From JAVBNF01 sp031551725 (GTDB lineage: Bacteria > Bacteroidota > Bacteroidia > Bacteroidales > P3): a DNA stretch of 64,000 nucleotides. Of this stretch, positions 52,554-60,928 are shown in pieces (position 1 is the stretch's first letter; each line of letters begins with the position of its first letter). The position numbers were made by a program, and so were the translations under genes. Under the pieces are notes generated by a model, which worked only from the letters and a program-made list of their open reading frames with translations, was not told the DNA's origin and ran no database searches. Where the stretch lies: positions 42,477 to 106,476 of the forward strand of contig JAVBNF010000021.1 in NCBI GenBank assembly GCA_031551725.1. Direction: 5' to 3'.

Positions 52554-53664
52554 TATTTGCCGGAAGCGTTTGGATGATACCGAATTGATTAATTCGGACA
52601 ATATTGCTTTTAATTGTTTTATTCTTTAAAGTCACATCGACCGTACTTTGTTCCGGAATTTGATAATAAAATCCGGTTTTTTGCTTGCTTTCTTGATTTC
52701 TGTTTTTCTTGTAAAACTCTGCTATTTTAGCTGTTTCGTTCAATGGAATGATGCTCACAACTATATCTTCGCCGTCAGCAAGCGTATCTACAATGCCTTT
52801 TTGTGAAGAAATACGGCAAATCGTGTATGTATAACCGTTCCCGTTTTGATTGTCGGTCTTTTTCGGACGAAGTTCAAAACTGACAATATCGCTGTTTTTG
52901 CGAGTAACGCCCGTAAACAAGCGGATATACTCATCTTCTTGATTTTGAAGTTCGGTATTCATATATTCCAAACTTTTCGGATCATAATTCACTTCTTGAA
53001 AACCGGTAAGCAAATTCATGCGGTTCTCCTTGAGTTTAGTGAGTTGTTCGGCCAGATCTTCGGCTTTCTTTTGAGGCGTTTTTTCAACGGTTTTTGTTTT
53101 TACGGTTTTTTCTTCAACATAAATCGTGTCTTTTTTTACTCGACTCAAAACAGTATCCACTTGTTCGTACAAATTCAAATCCACAAATTTTTGAAAAAGC
53201 CCCGATATATCGGCGTGTTTTTCAACTTTGTCAAAATCGGAAACAGGAGCGGAGGCAGTTGTAATCAAGCGTTCTTCACAATTCACACCTTGCAGAACAT
53301 AACCCGAATAAAAGCTCAATTTGATGTCCGAATTATTCGGCTGAACAAAAAAGTTGAGGTTCGGATTGCGTTCGGACCCTGTTCGCACGCGCACATCTTC
53401 AATTTGATAAACCGTTTTATTTTCATAAACCACATTTTTTAAACCCAACAAGCGTTCGGCATAATCGGCGTAAGGACCGCGGAAATATTCGGTTTTCGAA
53501 ACTTTTAAATCGATATACAGAACCGTTTGCGGCAAGCTATAGAAAAATCCGGGCTCGAGTGGTTTGCCGGGGCGTTCGCTAATATTAAAAACTTCGTATG
53601 ATTGCGCTTGACATTTGAAAATTAATGAGATTGCAAATATGGAAAATAAAAATATTTTTTTCAT
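52480..53664 (-). CDS. DUF4831 family exported protein
   Basis: A 394-residue protein with signal peptide MKKIFLFSIFAISLIFKCQA, then the family opening FFYSLPQTVLYIDLKVSKTEYFRGPYADYAERLLGL near 42-77. A helical, charged middle (VEEKTVKTKTVEKTPQKKAEDLAEQL near 175-205) precedes a beta-rich C-terminus. DUF4831 is a Bacteroidetes family of unknown role. The -7 box TACTTTTG is at 53685-53692. Its 3' end overlaps queG by 74 bases in convergent orientation. Confidence 0.82.
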   Translation of the reverse strand: MKKIFLFSIFAISLIFKCQAQSYEVFNISERPGKPLEPGFFYSLPQTVLYIDLKVSKTEYFRGPYADYAERLLGLKNVVYENKTVYQIEDVRVRTGSERNPNLNFFVQPNNSDIKLSFYSGYVLQGVNCEERLITTASAPVSDFDKVEKHADISGLFQKFVDLNLYEQVDTVLSRVKKDTIYVEEKTVKTKTVEKTPQKKAEDLAEQLTKLKENRMNLLTGFQEVNYDPKSLEYMNTELQNQEDEYIRLFTGVTRKNSDIVSFELRPKKTDNQNGNGYTYTICRISSQKGIVDTLADGEDIVVSIIPLNETAKIAEFYKKNRNQESKQKTGFYYQIPEQSTVDVTLKNKTIKSNIVRINQFGIIQTLPANINSFRLSPESGEIEQIYDLPKGKR

Positions 53665-53684
53665 TTTTATGTTAAATTAGAATA

Positions 53685-53692
53685 CAAAAGTA
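53685..53692 (-). promoter_or_regulatory. -7 promoter box of the DUF4831 gene
   Basis: TACTTTTG on the minus strand, 20 bases before the ATG. Confidence 0.5.
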
Positions 53693-53754
53693 CGATAAAT
53701 TTTGAAAATTTTGAAAAAATAGCGATATTTGTAAATTAATTAATAGAAAAAACG

Positions 53755-54816
53755 ATGAAAAAAACACTTTTCTTCTTATGCTTGGCATTATTTACATTTT
53801 CAAGCATGCATGCGCAACTTCAACAACAGCCTAAGAATGTGATTCTTTTGATTGGAGACGGCATGGGGCTTGCGCAAATATATTCGTTTATGAGTGTGCG
53901 CGATCAAACGGCGTTTGACGAATTCAGATACATCGGCCTTAGCAAAACATTCTCGGCAGATGATTACACTACGGATTCCGCTGCCGGCGGAACGGCGCTT
54001 GCAGCCGGCGAGAAAACGAATAACGGCTATATCGGTGTGAATCCGAACAAAGAAGCAATTCCCAATTTGGTTGAAAAATCGAAACGCAAGGGCAAATCCA
54101 CCGGTGTGGTTTCCGCTTGTTCGGTAACGCACGCAACGCCGGCATCGTTTGTGGCGCATCAAGCCAGCCGCAAGATGGATGAGGAAATTGCGGCCGATTT
54201 TACGATTACGCAGCCGGATGTATTTATCGGCGGAGGTCGCGATTATTTCGAAAAACGTTCCGACAAACGCAATCTAACCGATAGCTTGAAAGCCCGTAAA
54301 TACAATGTCGTATACACAATGAACGACTTGCAAAACAGCGGAGATATGAAAACGGCAGCTTTGTTGTATGACGTACATCCTCCGAAAGCGAGCGAGCGCG
54401 GCGATTATTTGCCGAAAGCGTCGAGCAAAGCCATTGAATTGTTGTCGCAAAATCCTGCCGGATTTTTTATGATGATTGAAGGCTCGCAAATTGATTGGGC
54501 TTGCCATAACAACGATTTTCCATATATGATGGGGGAGATGGAAGATTTTAATACGACCATCCTCGCTGCTTTGGAATTTGCCAAAAAAGACAAACAAACC
54601 TTGGTTATTGTCACTGCCGACCACGAAACTGGAGGCTTGACTCTATTGGAAAAAGACAAAAACGGCGATATCGAATACAATTATTCAACCAAAAAACACA
54701 GTGCAGTGCCTGTTCCTGTGTGGGCTTTTGGCCCCGGTGCACAGGAATTCGGTGGAATTTACAACAATACGGAAATAGAGAAAAAAATTGCAAGATTGCT
54801 GAAATTGGAAAAATAA
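53755..54816 (+). CDS. Alkaline phosphatase (PhoA-type)
   Basis: Periplasmic phosphomonoesterase of the alkaline phosphatase superfamily. The 353-residue precursor starts with the signal peptide MKKTLFFLCLALFTFSSMHA. Metal and catalytic motifs are complete: NVILLIGDGMG near 28-38, nucleophile S75 in YTTDSAAGGTALAAG, GGGRDYFEKR near 158, MIEGSQIDWACHNND near 240-254, VTADHETGG near 285 and KKHSAVPVPVWAFGPG near 310-325. It ends 41 bases before the presumed start of the ncRNA candidate. No Pho box was looked for successfully. Secure family call. Confidence 0.95.
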   Translation: MKKTLFFLCLALFTFSSMHAQLQQQPKNVILLIGDGMGLAQIYSFMSVRDQTAFDEFRYIGLSKTFSADDYTTDSAAGGTALAAGEKTNNGYIGVNPNKEAIPNLVEKSKRKGKSTGVVSACSVTHATPASFVAHQASRKMDEEIAADFTITQPDVFIGGGRDYFEKRSDKRNLTDSLKARKYNVVYTMNDLQNSGDMKTAALLYDVHPPKASERGDYLPKASSKAIELLSQNPAGFFMMIEGSQIDWACHNNDFPYMMGEMEDFNTTILAALEFAKKDKQTLVIVTADHETGGLTLLEKDKNGDIEYNYSTKKHSAVPVPVWAFGPGAQEFGGIYNNTEIEKKIARLLKLEK

Positions 54817-54843
54817 TTTCAGAAATTATTCCATTTCTTTTTG

Positions 54844-54851
54844 TAACTTTG
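54844..54851 (+). promoter_or_regulatory. -7 promoter box of the ncRNA candidate
   Basis: TAACTTTG, 7 bases before the first paired base of the RNA. No clear TTTG -33 element was found at the right distance. Confidence 0.5.
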
Positions 54852-54856
54852 CAATT

Positions 54857-54990
54857 GAAAGGAATTTGATTAAGGTTTCCACTGAATCCTCAAACGACGA
54901 TTATCATTGAGTGAAGAAAAGACCTGTCAGAGCGTCGAAGCTGGCATGAAAAGTGAGGGTGGGCTTTTGTTAATTAAATTCCTTTTTTTG
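54857..54990 (+). ncRNA. Candidate standalone structured RNA of about 130 bases
   Basis: A -7 box is followed directly by AAAGGAATTTGATTAA (54858-54873), which pairs along all 16 bases (one G-U) with TTAATTAAATTCCTTT (54970-54985); seven T residues (54983-54989) end the segment. So one long stem closes the whole RNA from its 5' end to its terminator. Inside, CCAC (54879-54882) pairs with GTGG (54959-54962), CCTCA (54888-54892) with TGAGG (54954-54958), and TGTCAG (54925-54930) with CTGGCA (54941-54946, one G-U). The loop of that last hairpin holds CGTCG (54933-54937), which can pair with CGACG (54895-54899) as a pseudoknot. No open reading frame or known family was recognised; it is not tRNA, SRP or RNase P RNA. 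Confidence 0.6.
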
Positions 54991-55371
54991 TTTCTCCCAC
55001 ATCAATGCTTTTGAGTTGAATGAGTTTTTTGCTCTAATTTGAGCTGTTTTTACTTCGTAAAATTTATTTTTTAAAGAATAATTTAGCTCAATAGCAACAA
55101 CTTTTGGCGAACCATTCCACTTTACTAATAGAAGTGAATTGCCATTGCCTTTATAAATACGATTAAAATCTTTCATCACTAATATGACAAATTCTTTCGG
55201 TGTATACCCCAATGCTTCTATTTGTTCGGCATGATTATTGAAAATATGTCTAATATAATTATCTGTCAAATAAATATTGGCCGATTTTCGGCGAATAATA
55301 CGAGCAATAGGTTGTGTTATCCGACCAACTTTATTACCATGTTTTAACAGTGGAATTGATTCCTTTTTCAT
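54970..55371 (-). CDS. Small protein resembling barnase/EndoU-like (PBECR) nuclease domains
   Basis: A 133-residue protein starting MKKESIPLLKHGNKVGRITQ at 55371. It has no signal peptide. The segment NIYLTDNYIRHIFNNHAEQI (near residues 33-52) and the following KVVAIELNYSLKNKFYEVKTAQ recall the small nuclease-fold domains carried by phages and toxins (PBECR group), with a conserved-looking histidine. The match is by impression only, so the function is tentative; a phage or mobile-element remnant is an alternative. It lies alone, its 3' end touching the ncRNA candidate and its upstream region holding shared element copy C. There is no antitoxin-like neighbour. Confidence 0.4.
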   Translation of the reverse strand: MKKESIPLLKHGNKVGRITQPIARIIRRKSANIYLTDNYIRHIFNNHAEQIEALGYTPKEFVILVMKDFNRIYKGNGNSLLLVKWNGSPKVVAIELNYSLKNKFYEVKTAQIRAKNSFNSKALMWEKQKKEFN

Positions 55372-55408
55372 GTTTTTATTTATTTCAGAATATTTTGTTT
55401 TGTAAAAT

Positions 55409-55448
55409 CGTATATACATATAAACGCGATGCCCCCCCTAAATTATTT
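55409..55448 (-). repeat. Shared upstream element, copy C (upstream of the small possible nuclease gene)
   Basis: On the minus strand: AAATAATTTAGGGGGGG, then CATCGCGTTTATATGTATA and TACG, ending 37 bases before the ATG at 55371. TTAACATTTGTTAA precedes it directly, as in copy B. It is in the same orientation to its gene as copies A and B. Confidence 0.8.
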
Positions 55449-55520
55449 CTTAACAAATGTTAAATTTTTGTTAAATTTCCAAAAAACTTAATTTTTAATT
55501 CATAATTCCTAATTTTTTCG

Positions 55521-55528
55521 TATATTTG
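55521..55528 (+). promoter_or_regulatory. -7 promoter box of iorAB
   Basis: TATATTTG, 33 bases before the iorA ATG. Confidence 0.55.
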
Positions 55529-55560
55529 CTTTTTATTGAAAAATCAAACACAAACATTAT

Positions 55561-57156
55561 ATGCAAAAGAATCTTTTTTTAGGTGATGAGGCGATTGCCC
55601 AAGCCGCTTTGGATGCAGGATTGTCGGGCGTTTACGCGTATCCCGGCACACCTTCTACTGAAATTACAGAGTATATCCAACACGCTCCCGAAACCAAAGA
55701 GCGTAACATTCATTGCCGTTGGGCAGTGAACGAAAAAACAGCCATGGAAGCTGCCATCGGTATGTCTTACACAGGAAAACGCGCACTCGTTTGTATGAAA
55801 CACGTGGGTTTGAACGTTGCTGCCGACCCGTTTATGAACTCTTCAATCACCGGCGCTAACGGTGGTTTGGTATATTTGATTGCCGACGATCCGTCGATGC
55901 ACTCTTCGCAAGATGAGCAAGATTCTCGTGTTTTTGCCCGCTTTGCGCAAATCCCGTGCTTCGAACCTGCCAACCAACAAGAAGCATACGACTGCACTCG
56001 CCGTGCTTTCGAACTTTCGGAAGAATTGCACGTGCCTGTAATGATCCGTGTTACAACCCGTATGGCGCACTCGCGTGCCGGCGTTGTTCGTAGCGAAGTT
56101 CGTAAACCGAATGAAATCAAATTACCCGAAAACCCGAAACAATTCATCTTGTTGCCTGCCATTGCCCGCAAACAATACAAAGAGTTGTTGGCAAAACAAC
56201 CCGAATTCGAGAAATCTGCAGAACAATCCAAGTTTAACTCCTACACCGATGGCGCCGATAAATCAAAAGGAATCATCGCTTGTGGTATTTCATACAACTA
56301 TCTGATGGAGAACTTCCCCGGCGGAAAATGTCCATATCCGGTAATGAAAATTGCCGAATATCCGCTTCCGCACAAATGGGTGGAAAAAATGACCTCCGAA
56401 TGTAAAGAAGTTTTGGTATTGGAAGAAGGATATCCGATTTTCGAAGAATTATTGCGCGGTTATATGAACAAACCGTTCAACATCCGCGGCCGTTTGGATG
56501 GAACACTTCCGCGTGATGGCGAGTTGAATCCGAACTTGGTTGCCAAAGCCTTGGGACTTCCCGCTACTCGCGGCGAAAACATGCCGGAACTTGTAGCTGC
56601 CCGTCCGCCTCAATTATGTGTTGGATGTCCGCACATTGATTCTTACGCCGCTTTGAACGAAGCCGTTGCTAAATACAGCAAAGGCCGTGTGTTTGCAGAT
56701 ATTGGCTGCTACACTTTGGGCGCATTGCCTCCTTACAATGCCATTTATACCACTGTAGACATGGGTGCTTCCATTACCATGGCAAAAGGTGCTTCCGACG
56801 CAGGATTTACTCCGGCTGTTGCGGTAATTGGCGACTCCACGTTTACACATTCGGGAATGACCGGACTTTTGGATGCTATCATCGCAAAAGCGCCTATCAC
56901 CGTGATGATTGTAGATAACTCCACAACCGGTATGACTGGCGGACAAGATTCTGCCGCCCTCGGCCGTTTGGAAGATATCTGCGCAGGTTTAGGCGTTGAA
57001 AAAGAACACATTCGCATTCTTACTCCATTGAAAAAGAATCACGAAGAAAACCTTCGTATCATGGAAGAAGAAATTGCCTATCAAGGTGTTTCGGTAATCA
57101 TTCCGCGTCGCGAATGTATCCAAACGTTAGGTAAACGTATGAAAGCAAAACATTAA
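55561..57156 (+). CDS. iorA: Indolepyruvate:ferredoxin oxidoreductase, alpha subunit
   Basis: TPP-dependent oxidative decarboxylation of aryl-pyruvates (from aromatic amino acids) to aryl-acetyl-CoA with reduction of ferredoxin; cytosolic, oxygen sensitive. The 531-residue chain shows the transketolase-like ALDAGLSGVYAYPGTPSTEI near 15-34, MKHVGLNVAADPFMNS near 80, CVGCPHIDSYAAL near 358 and the TPP-binding IGDSTFTHSGMTGLLDAI / DNSTTGMTGGQDS near 420-465. It ends soon after VIIPRRECIQTLGKR. The C-terminal two-cluster ferredoxin domain of the longer (about 600-residue) IorA proteins is absent, so electrons must leave through another protein. iorB follows. Confidence 0.93.
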   Translation: MQKNLFLGDEAIAQAALDAGLSGVYAYPGTPSTEITEYIQHAPETKERNIHCRWAVNEKTAMEAAIGMSYTGKRALVCMKHVGLNVAADPFMNSSITGANGGLVYLIADDPSMHSSQDEQDSRVFARFAQIPCFEPANQQEAYDCTRRAFELSEELHVPVMIRVTTRMAHSRAGVVRSEVRKPNEIKLPENPKQFILLPAIARKQYKELLAKQPEFEKSAEQSKFNSYTDGADKSKGIIACGISYNYLMENFPGGKCPYPVMKIAEYPLPHKWVEKMTSECKEVLVLEEGYPIFEELLRGYMNKPFNIRGRLDGTLPRDGELNPNLVAKALGLPATRGENMPELVAARPPQLCVGCPHIDSYAALNEAVAKYSKGRVFADIGCYTLGALPPYNAIYTTVDMGASITMAKGASDAGFTPAVAVIGDSTFTHSGMTGLLDAIIAKAPITVMIVDNSTTGMTGGQDSAALGRLEDICAGLGVEKEHIRILTPLKKNHEENLRIMEEEIAYQGVSVIIPRRECIQTLGKRMKAKH

Positions 57157-57176
57157 TAATTTAGTTTCGGATTGTC

Positions 57177-57209
57177 ATGGCGAGCAACGCGAAGCGTTGT
57201 GTGGCCATC
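57177..57209. repeat. ATGGC/GCCAT inverted repeat (REP-like family 2, copy 2)
   Basis: ATGGC at 57177 and GCCAT at 57205-57209 enclose CAACGC, GAA and GCGTTG, a second perfect hairpin. It starts GATTGTC on the left like copy 1. It lies between iorA and iorB, so their messenger RNA would carry this hairpin. Confidence 0.65.
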
Positions 57210-57233
57210 CCGTCACAATTAAAAAGAAAAAGA

Positions 57234-57809
57234 ATGAAAAAAGATATAATTCTCGCAGGCGTTGGAGGACAAGGTATTCTCTCAATCGCTACAATTATCG
57301 GTACTGCTGCTATCGGCGAAGGCATGTACCTCAAACAAGCCGAAGTTCACGGAATGAGCCAACGCGGCGGCGATGTACAATCGCACTTGCGTATTTCTAC
57401 AGACCCGATTTTTTCCGACTTGATTCCGGAAGGAAAAGCCGATTTGATTATTTCGGTAGAACCAATGGAAGCATTGCGCTATCTTCCAATGCTTTCAGGC
57501 GATGGTTGGGTAGTAACCAATACTAAACCGTTTATCAATATTCCGAACTATCCGGAAAACGATAAATTGATGGCTGAAGTTAACAAAACCAAACAACACG
57601 TGGCTTTTGATGCTGAAGCTGTGGCGGAAGAGTTAGGTTCTGCCCGTTCTGCAAACATGGTGATTTTGGGTGCTGCAATTCCATTTTTGGGATTAAGCAT
57701 GGACAAATTCGAAGCAGCGGTGCGTACGATTTTCGGACGCAAAGGCGAAGAAATTGTAGAAGCGAACTTGAAAGCGCTGCACAAAGGCTTTGAAATGTCT
57801 AAAAAATAA
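57234..57809 (+). CDS. iorB: Indolepyruvate:ferredoxin oxidoreductase, beta subunit
   Basis: Gamma-domain-type partner of IorA (191 residues). The ATG at 57234 gives MKKDIILAGVGGQGILSIAT, and the frame upstream runs through the REP-like repeat. Motifs: GVGGQGILS near 9-17, AEVHGMSQRGGDVQSHLRI near 38-56 and ADLIISVEPMEALRYLPML near 73-91. The REP-like hairpin between the two genes could set the ratio of the two subunits, though that is inference. Forms the iorAB operon. Confidence 0.95.
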   Translation: MKKDIILAGVGGQGILSIATIIGTAAIGEGMYLKQAEVHGMSQRGGDVQSHLRISTDPIFSDLIPEGKADLIISVEPMEALRYLPMLSGDGWVVTNTKPFINIPNYPENDKLMAEVNKTKQHVAFDAEAVAEELGSARSANMVILGAAIPFLGLSMDKFEAAVRTIFGRKGEEIVEANLKALHKGFEMSKK

Positions 57810-57818
57810 TCAGATTGT

Positions 57819-58448
57819 ATGAAAAAATCGATTTTGTATATCGTATTGGTTACCTTGATATTGCATGTGTCATTCGCAGCTTTTGCGGGAGATGATAAGA
57901 GCAAAGATGAGGTACACTATACTCGTGGGCTTCATCTGACAGTGGGTGCAGGGGTTTATTCTTTGCCTCAGATGATCATTCCGTTGAGCAATGCGGTTGG
58001 AAAATCGGATATTTTAGACAATTCAAGTGATTATAAAACTTCAACCTCGTATCCTGTTCAACTGGGGCTGGAACTGCCGATTTTGTCGAGCTTCTCGATT
58101 GCTGCCGTTGGGTCTTACCAAAAGAGCGATTTAATGGTAAGCTATAACGACAATACGAAGAAAGACTATAACTACCAACTGTTTACGGCCATGTTGCGCG
58201 GACGTTTTTATTATTTCAAATTTCTTCCGTTTATCGATTGCTATTCAGGACTTTCGTTAGGTTATGGGTATGCTACTTATAAAGATGAAGCGGAAGGTGT
58301 TTCGAAGGAAAAATACGGGCAATTTGCTTTTCATGCCGATTTATTCGGTGTGCGCATAGGAGGAAAACGTATGCGTTTATCGGGCTTTGCCGATGTTGGA
58401 ATAGGAGCGTATGGAGTTTTTAACGCCGGACTGGCATATAAGCTATGA
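57819..58448 (+). CDS. Outer-membrane beta-barrel-like protein of unknown function
   Basis: A 209-residue exported protein with signal peptide MKKSILYIVLVTLILHVSFA. The mature chain has alternating strands (LHLTVGAGVYSLPQMIIPLS; FKFLPFIDCYSGLSLGYGYATY) typical of small eight-stranded barrels and ends VFNAGLAYKL. It follows iorB by 9 bases and could be co-transcribed, but the functional link is unclear. Family not recognised; the location is an inference. Confidence 0.6.
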   Translation: MKKSILYIVLVTLILHVSFAAFAGDDKSKDEVHYTRGLHLTVGAGVYSLPQMIIPLSNAVGKSDILDNSSDYKTSTSYPVQLGLELPILSSFSIAAVGSYQKSDLMVSYNDNTKKDYNYQLFTAMLRGRFYYFKFLPFIDCYSGLSLGYGYATYKDEAEGVSKEKYGQFAFHADLFGVRIGGKRMRLSGFADVGIGAYGVFNAGLAYKL

Positions 58449-58480
58449 TTAATTAGGAATTAGAAATTAGGAATTAGGAA
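58449..58480. repeat. AATTAGGAATT-type heptamer array
   Basis: Repeats of ATTAGGA/ATTAGAA units follow the barrel gene, the same kind of AT-rich array found at other gene borders in this window. Confidence 0.55.
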
Positions 58481-58490
58481 TTTTTGAATC

Positions 58491-58551
58491 TTAATGAGCA
58501 GAGTGTATTTATGATGAGATAGAAACGTGTTTATCATGTAAAGCTCATTAA
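58491..58551. repeat. Nested hairpin in the gcvT leader region
   Basis: TTAATGAGC (58491-58499) pairs with GCTCATTAA (58543-58551), and inside ATGAT (58511-58515) pairs with ATCAT (58533-58537). It ends 27 bases before gcvT. Role unknown; it may be a repeat unit or a leader structure. Confidence 0.45.
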
Positions 58552-58578
58552 CAATTAATAATTAACAATTAACAATTA

Positions 58579-59676
58579 ATGAAAACAACTGTTTTTCACA
58601 AACAACACGTGGCGCTTGGCGCTAAAATGGTACCTTTTGCAGGTTACGATATGCCTGTTCAATACGAAGGTTTAATTGCAGAACATACAAACGTGCGCAA
58701 TGGCGTGGGCGTTTTTGATGTTTCTCACATGGGCGAACTTTGGGTAAAAGGCCCAAAAGCCTTCGATTTCGTACAACGTGTAACAACAAATGATGTTGCT
58801 GTTCTTACCGATGGAAAAATTCAGTATACTTGCTTTCCTAATGGAAAAGGCGGTATTGTAGACGATTTGTTGGTGTATCGCATGGATGCACAAACCTATT
58901 TGTTGGTAATCAACGCGGCAAATATTGATAAAGATTGGGCGCATTGTACCAAAATTGCTCAAGAAATGGGCTTGGAAATCGGTAAAGAAATATACAATGC
59001 TTCCGACGAAATTTCTCAATTGGCTATTCAAGGTCCTTTGGCAATGAAAGTTGTTCAAAAATTAACCGACGAGCCGGTTGAAAACATGGAATATTATACG
59101 TTCAAAAAAGCAACTGTTGCCGGTGTGAAAGATGTAATTGTTTCTGCAACAGGATATACAGGTTCGGGCGGATGCGAAATTTACATGGCCAACGAAGATG
59201 CCGATAAAATTTGGGATGCTGTTTTTGAAGCCGGTAAAGAATTCAATATCAAACCTGCCGGTTTGGGTGCGCGTGATACCTTGCGTTTGGAAATGGGATT
59301 CTGCTTGTATGGTCACGAAATCAACGACGAAACCTCTCCACTTGAAGCAGGTTTAGGTTGGATTACCAAATTTGTAGATGGAAACAACTTCATCGACCGC
59401 GAATATATGGAAAAACTCAAAGCCGAAGGTTTGAAACGTAAATTGGTTGGTTTTGAAATGATTGACCGCGGTATTCCACGTCAAGACTATGAAATTTGCG
59501 ATGCCGACGGACGTAAAATCGGTACGGTTTGCTCCGGAACCCAAGCGCCGTCGTTGAACAAAGCAATCGGTACAGGTTATGTAGAAATGGCTTTCTCTAA
59601 AGTAGATAGCGAAATCTACGTGAAAGTTCGCGAAAAATTGCTCAAGGCAAAAGTAGTGAAAATGCCGTTTAAATAA
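58579..59676 (+). CDS. gcvT: Glycine cleavage system T protein (aminomethyltransferase)
   Basis: Transfers the methylene group from lipoyl-bound aminomethyl to tetrahydrofolate with release of ammonia; cytosolic part of the glycine cleavage complex. The 365-residue protein starts MKTTVFHKQHVALGAKMVPF, then DMPVQYEGLIAEHTNVRNGVGVFDVSHMGEL near 24-54, NDVAVLTDGKIQYTCFPNGKGGIVDDLLVYR near 76-106 and GLGARDTLRLEMGFCLYGHEI near 230-250. Full length. gcvP and gcvH are not in the window. A terminator follows at 59700-59727. Secure. Confidence 0.97.
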   Translation: MKTTVFHKQHVALGAKMVPFAGYDMPVQYEGLIAEHTNVRNGVGVFDVSHMGELWVKGPKAFDFVQRVTTNDVAVLTDGKIQYTCFPNGKGGIVDDLLVYRMDAQTYLLVINAANIDKDWAHCTKIAQEMGLEIGKEIYNASDEISQLAIQGPLAMKVVQKLTDEPVENMEYYTFKKATVAGVKDVIVSATGYTGSGGCEIYMANEDADKIWDAVFEAGKEFNIKPAGLGARDTLRLEMGFCLYGHEINDETSPLEAGLGWITKFVDGNNFIDREYMEKLKAEGLKRKLVGFEMIDRGIPRQDYEICDADGRKIGTVCSGTQAPSLNKAIGTGYVEMAFSKVDSEIYVKVREKLLKAKVVKMPFK

Positions 59677-59701
59677 TGGTAATTGACAATTAATAATGGG
59701 G

Positions 59702-59727
59702 CTGCTTGAAGAAATTCGGGCAGCCTT
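59702..59727 (+). terminator. Terminator after gcvT
   Basis: GCTGC (59701-59705) pairs with GCAGC (59720-59724), with GG/CC outside on both arms, followed by TTTGTTT. Confidence 0.65.
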
Positions 59728-59744
59728 TGTTTATGATTATATAT

Positions 59745-60113
59745 ATGCGCGGACTTATAACCATCGGATTATTAGTTATTTCAAATATCTTCATGACCTT
59801 TGCATGGTACGGACATTTGAAATTCAAAGACATGAACTTCTTTAGCAATTGGGGCTTACCCGCTTTTGTTTTGCTGAGTTGGGGCATTGCTTTGTTTGAA
59901 TATTGTTTTCAAGTTCCGGCCAATCGCATCGGCTTTGATGGAAATGGTGGACCGTTTAGCTTATGGCAGCTCAAAGTCATGCAGGAATGTATTACGCTTG
60001 TGGTATTTACGATTTTCACAACTCTGATTTTTAAAAGCGAGGAATTTCGGGTAAATCATGCCATAGGCTTTGCGTTACTCATTCTTGCTGTGTATTTTAT
60101 ATTTAAGAAATAA
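59745..60113 (+). CDS. DMT family small membrane protein (DUF486)
   Basis: A 122-residue protein with four predicted membrane helices; DUF486 proteins belong to the drug/metabolite transporter superfamily, but no substrate is established. The ATG at 59745 begins MRGLITIGLLVISNIFMTFA, as usual for the family; an in-frame ATG at 59733 and a TTG at 59706 lie nearer to the gcvT terminator and are less likely. The conserved FAWYGHLKF and FEYCFQVPANRIGF segments are present. It ends at the first base of the TauE gene start (overlap of one base), so the two are likely co-translated. Confidence 0.85.
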   Translation: MRGLITIGLLVISNIFMTFAWYGHLKFKDMNFFSNWGLPAFVLLSWGIALFEYCFQVPANRIGFDGNGGPFSLWQLKVMQECITLVVFTIFTTLIFKSEEFRVNHAIGFALLILAVYFIFKK

Positions 60114-60886
60114 TGGATTTTCAATTCATATATATCGGCATTTTAGCGGTCGGACTTTTAGCCGGTGTTTTGTCGGGTATGTTTGGCATTGGCGGCGGTA
60201 TTGTGATGGTGCCTGTGCTTATTGCATTTTTCGGATTGGATATGCTTGATGCCAATGCTGCTTCACTGGCAGCCATGTTATTGCCTGTCGGGATTTTAGG
60301 TGTAATTAATTATTATAAAGCTGGTTATATTCGTATTAAAGAATCGCTTTGGATTGCTGCCGGACTTTTGGGAGGCTCTTATTTCGGCGCTGAAATCGCA
60401 CTTTCTATCAATACCACTTTATTATCCAAATTATATGCCGGATTTTTACTATATGTTGCATTACAGTTTCTTGTGCCTGCATTGTTTAAAAATAAGGTAG
60501 AAGATATTCATGCCGACGAAGCGCATCCTTTTTGGCAAATGCTTTTAGTAGGACTCTTTGCCGGAGTGGTGGCCGGTATGTTCGGAAAAGGCGGTGGGAT
60601 TGTTATTGTTCCTATTTTGATAAAACTTTTTAAATATGAACCGCGTGCAGCAACAGCTACGTCGTTGGCTGCCTTGCAGTTACCTGTTGGGCTTCCCAGC
60701 GTGATTGTTTATGCACAAGACGGACATCTTAACCTTATTTATGCTGCCTTAATGGCTTTCGGACTTTTAGCAGGGGCCTTTTTGGGCTCCCATTGGGCGC
60801 TTAAATTGCCAAGTGCCGTTTTCAAAAAGTCTTATGCCGTCTTTTTGCTTGGTGTAGCTGTGTTTATGGTGTGGAAATATTTGTAA
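60113..60886 (+). CDS. TauE/SafE family anion exporter
   Basis: A 257-residue inner-membrane protein with about eight helices, related to sulfite/sulfoacetate exporters. The internal repeat typical of the family is clear: GLLAGVLSGMFGIGGGIVMVPVL near 14-36 and GLFAGVVAGMFGKGGGIVIVPIL near 147-169. The substrate is unproven for most members. Shares a start/stop base with the DUF486 gene. Followed by dusB after 42 bases. Confidence 0.9.
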   Translation: MDFQFIYIGILAVGLLAGVLSGMFGIGGGIVMVPVLIAFFGLDMLDANAASLAAMLLPVGILGVINYYKAGYIRIKESLWIAAGLLGGSYFGAEIALSINTTLLSKLYAGFLLYVALQFLVPALFKNKVEDIHADEAHPFWQMLLVGLFAGVVAGMFGKGGGIVIVPILIKLFKYEPRAATATSLAALQLPVGLPSVIVYAQDGHLNLIYAALMAFGLLAGAFLGSHWALKLPSAVFKKSYAVFLLGVAVFMVWKYL

Positions 60887-60913
60887 ATATTAGAAAAATC
60901 GCCGATTTTTGCG

Positions 60914-60921
60914 TAATTTTG
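60914..60921 (+). promoter_or_regulatory. -7 promoter box of dusB
   Basis: TAATTTTG, only 7 bases before the dusB ATG (60929). The transcript may be nearly leaderless. Confidence 0.5.
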
Positions 60922-60928
60922 TAGACTT

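Noticed and set aside
54857..54990. tRNA or SRP RNA
   Set aside because: No cloverleaf, no TTCGA arm, and no conserved GGAAG-type SRP loop.
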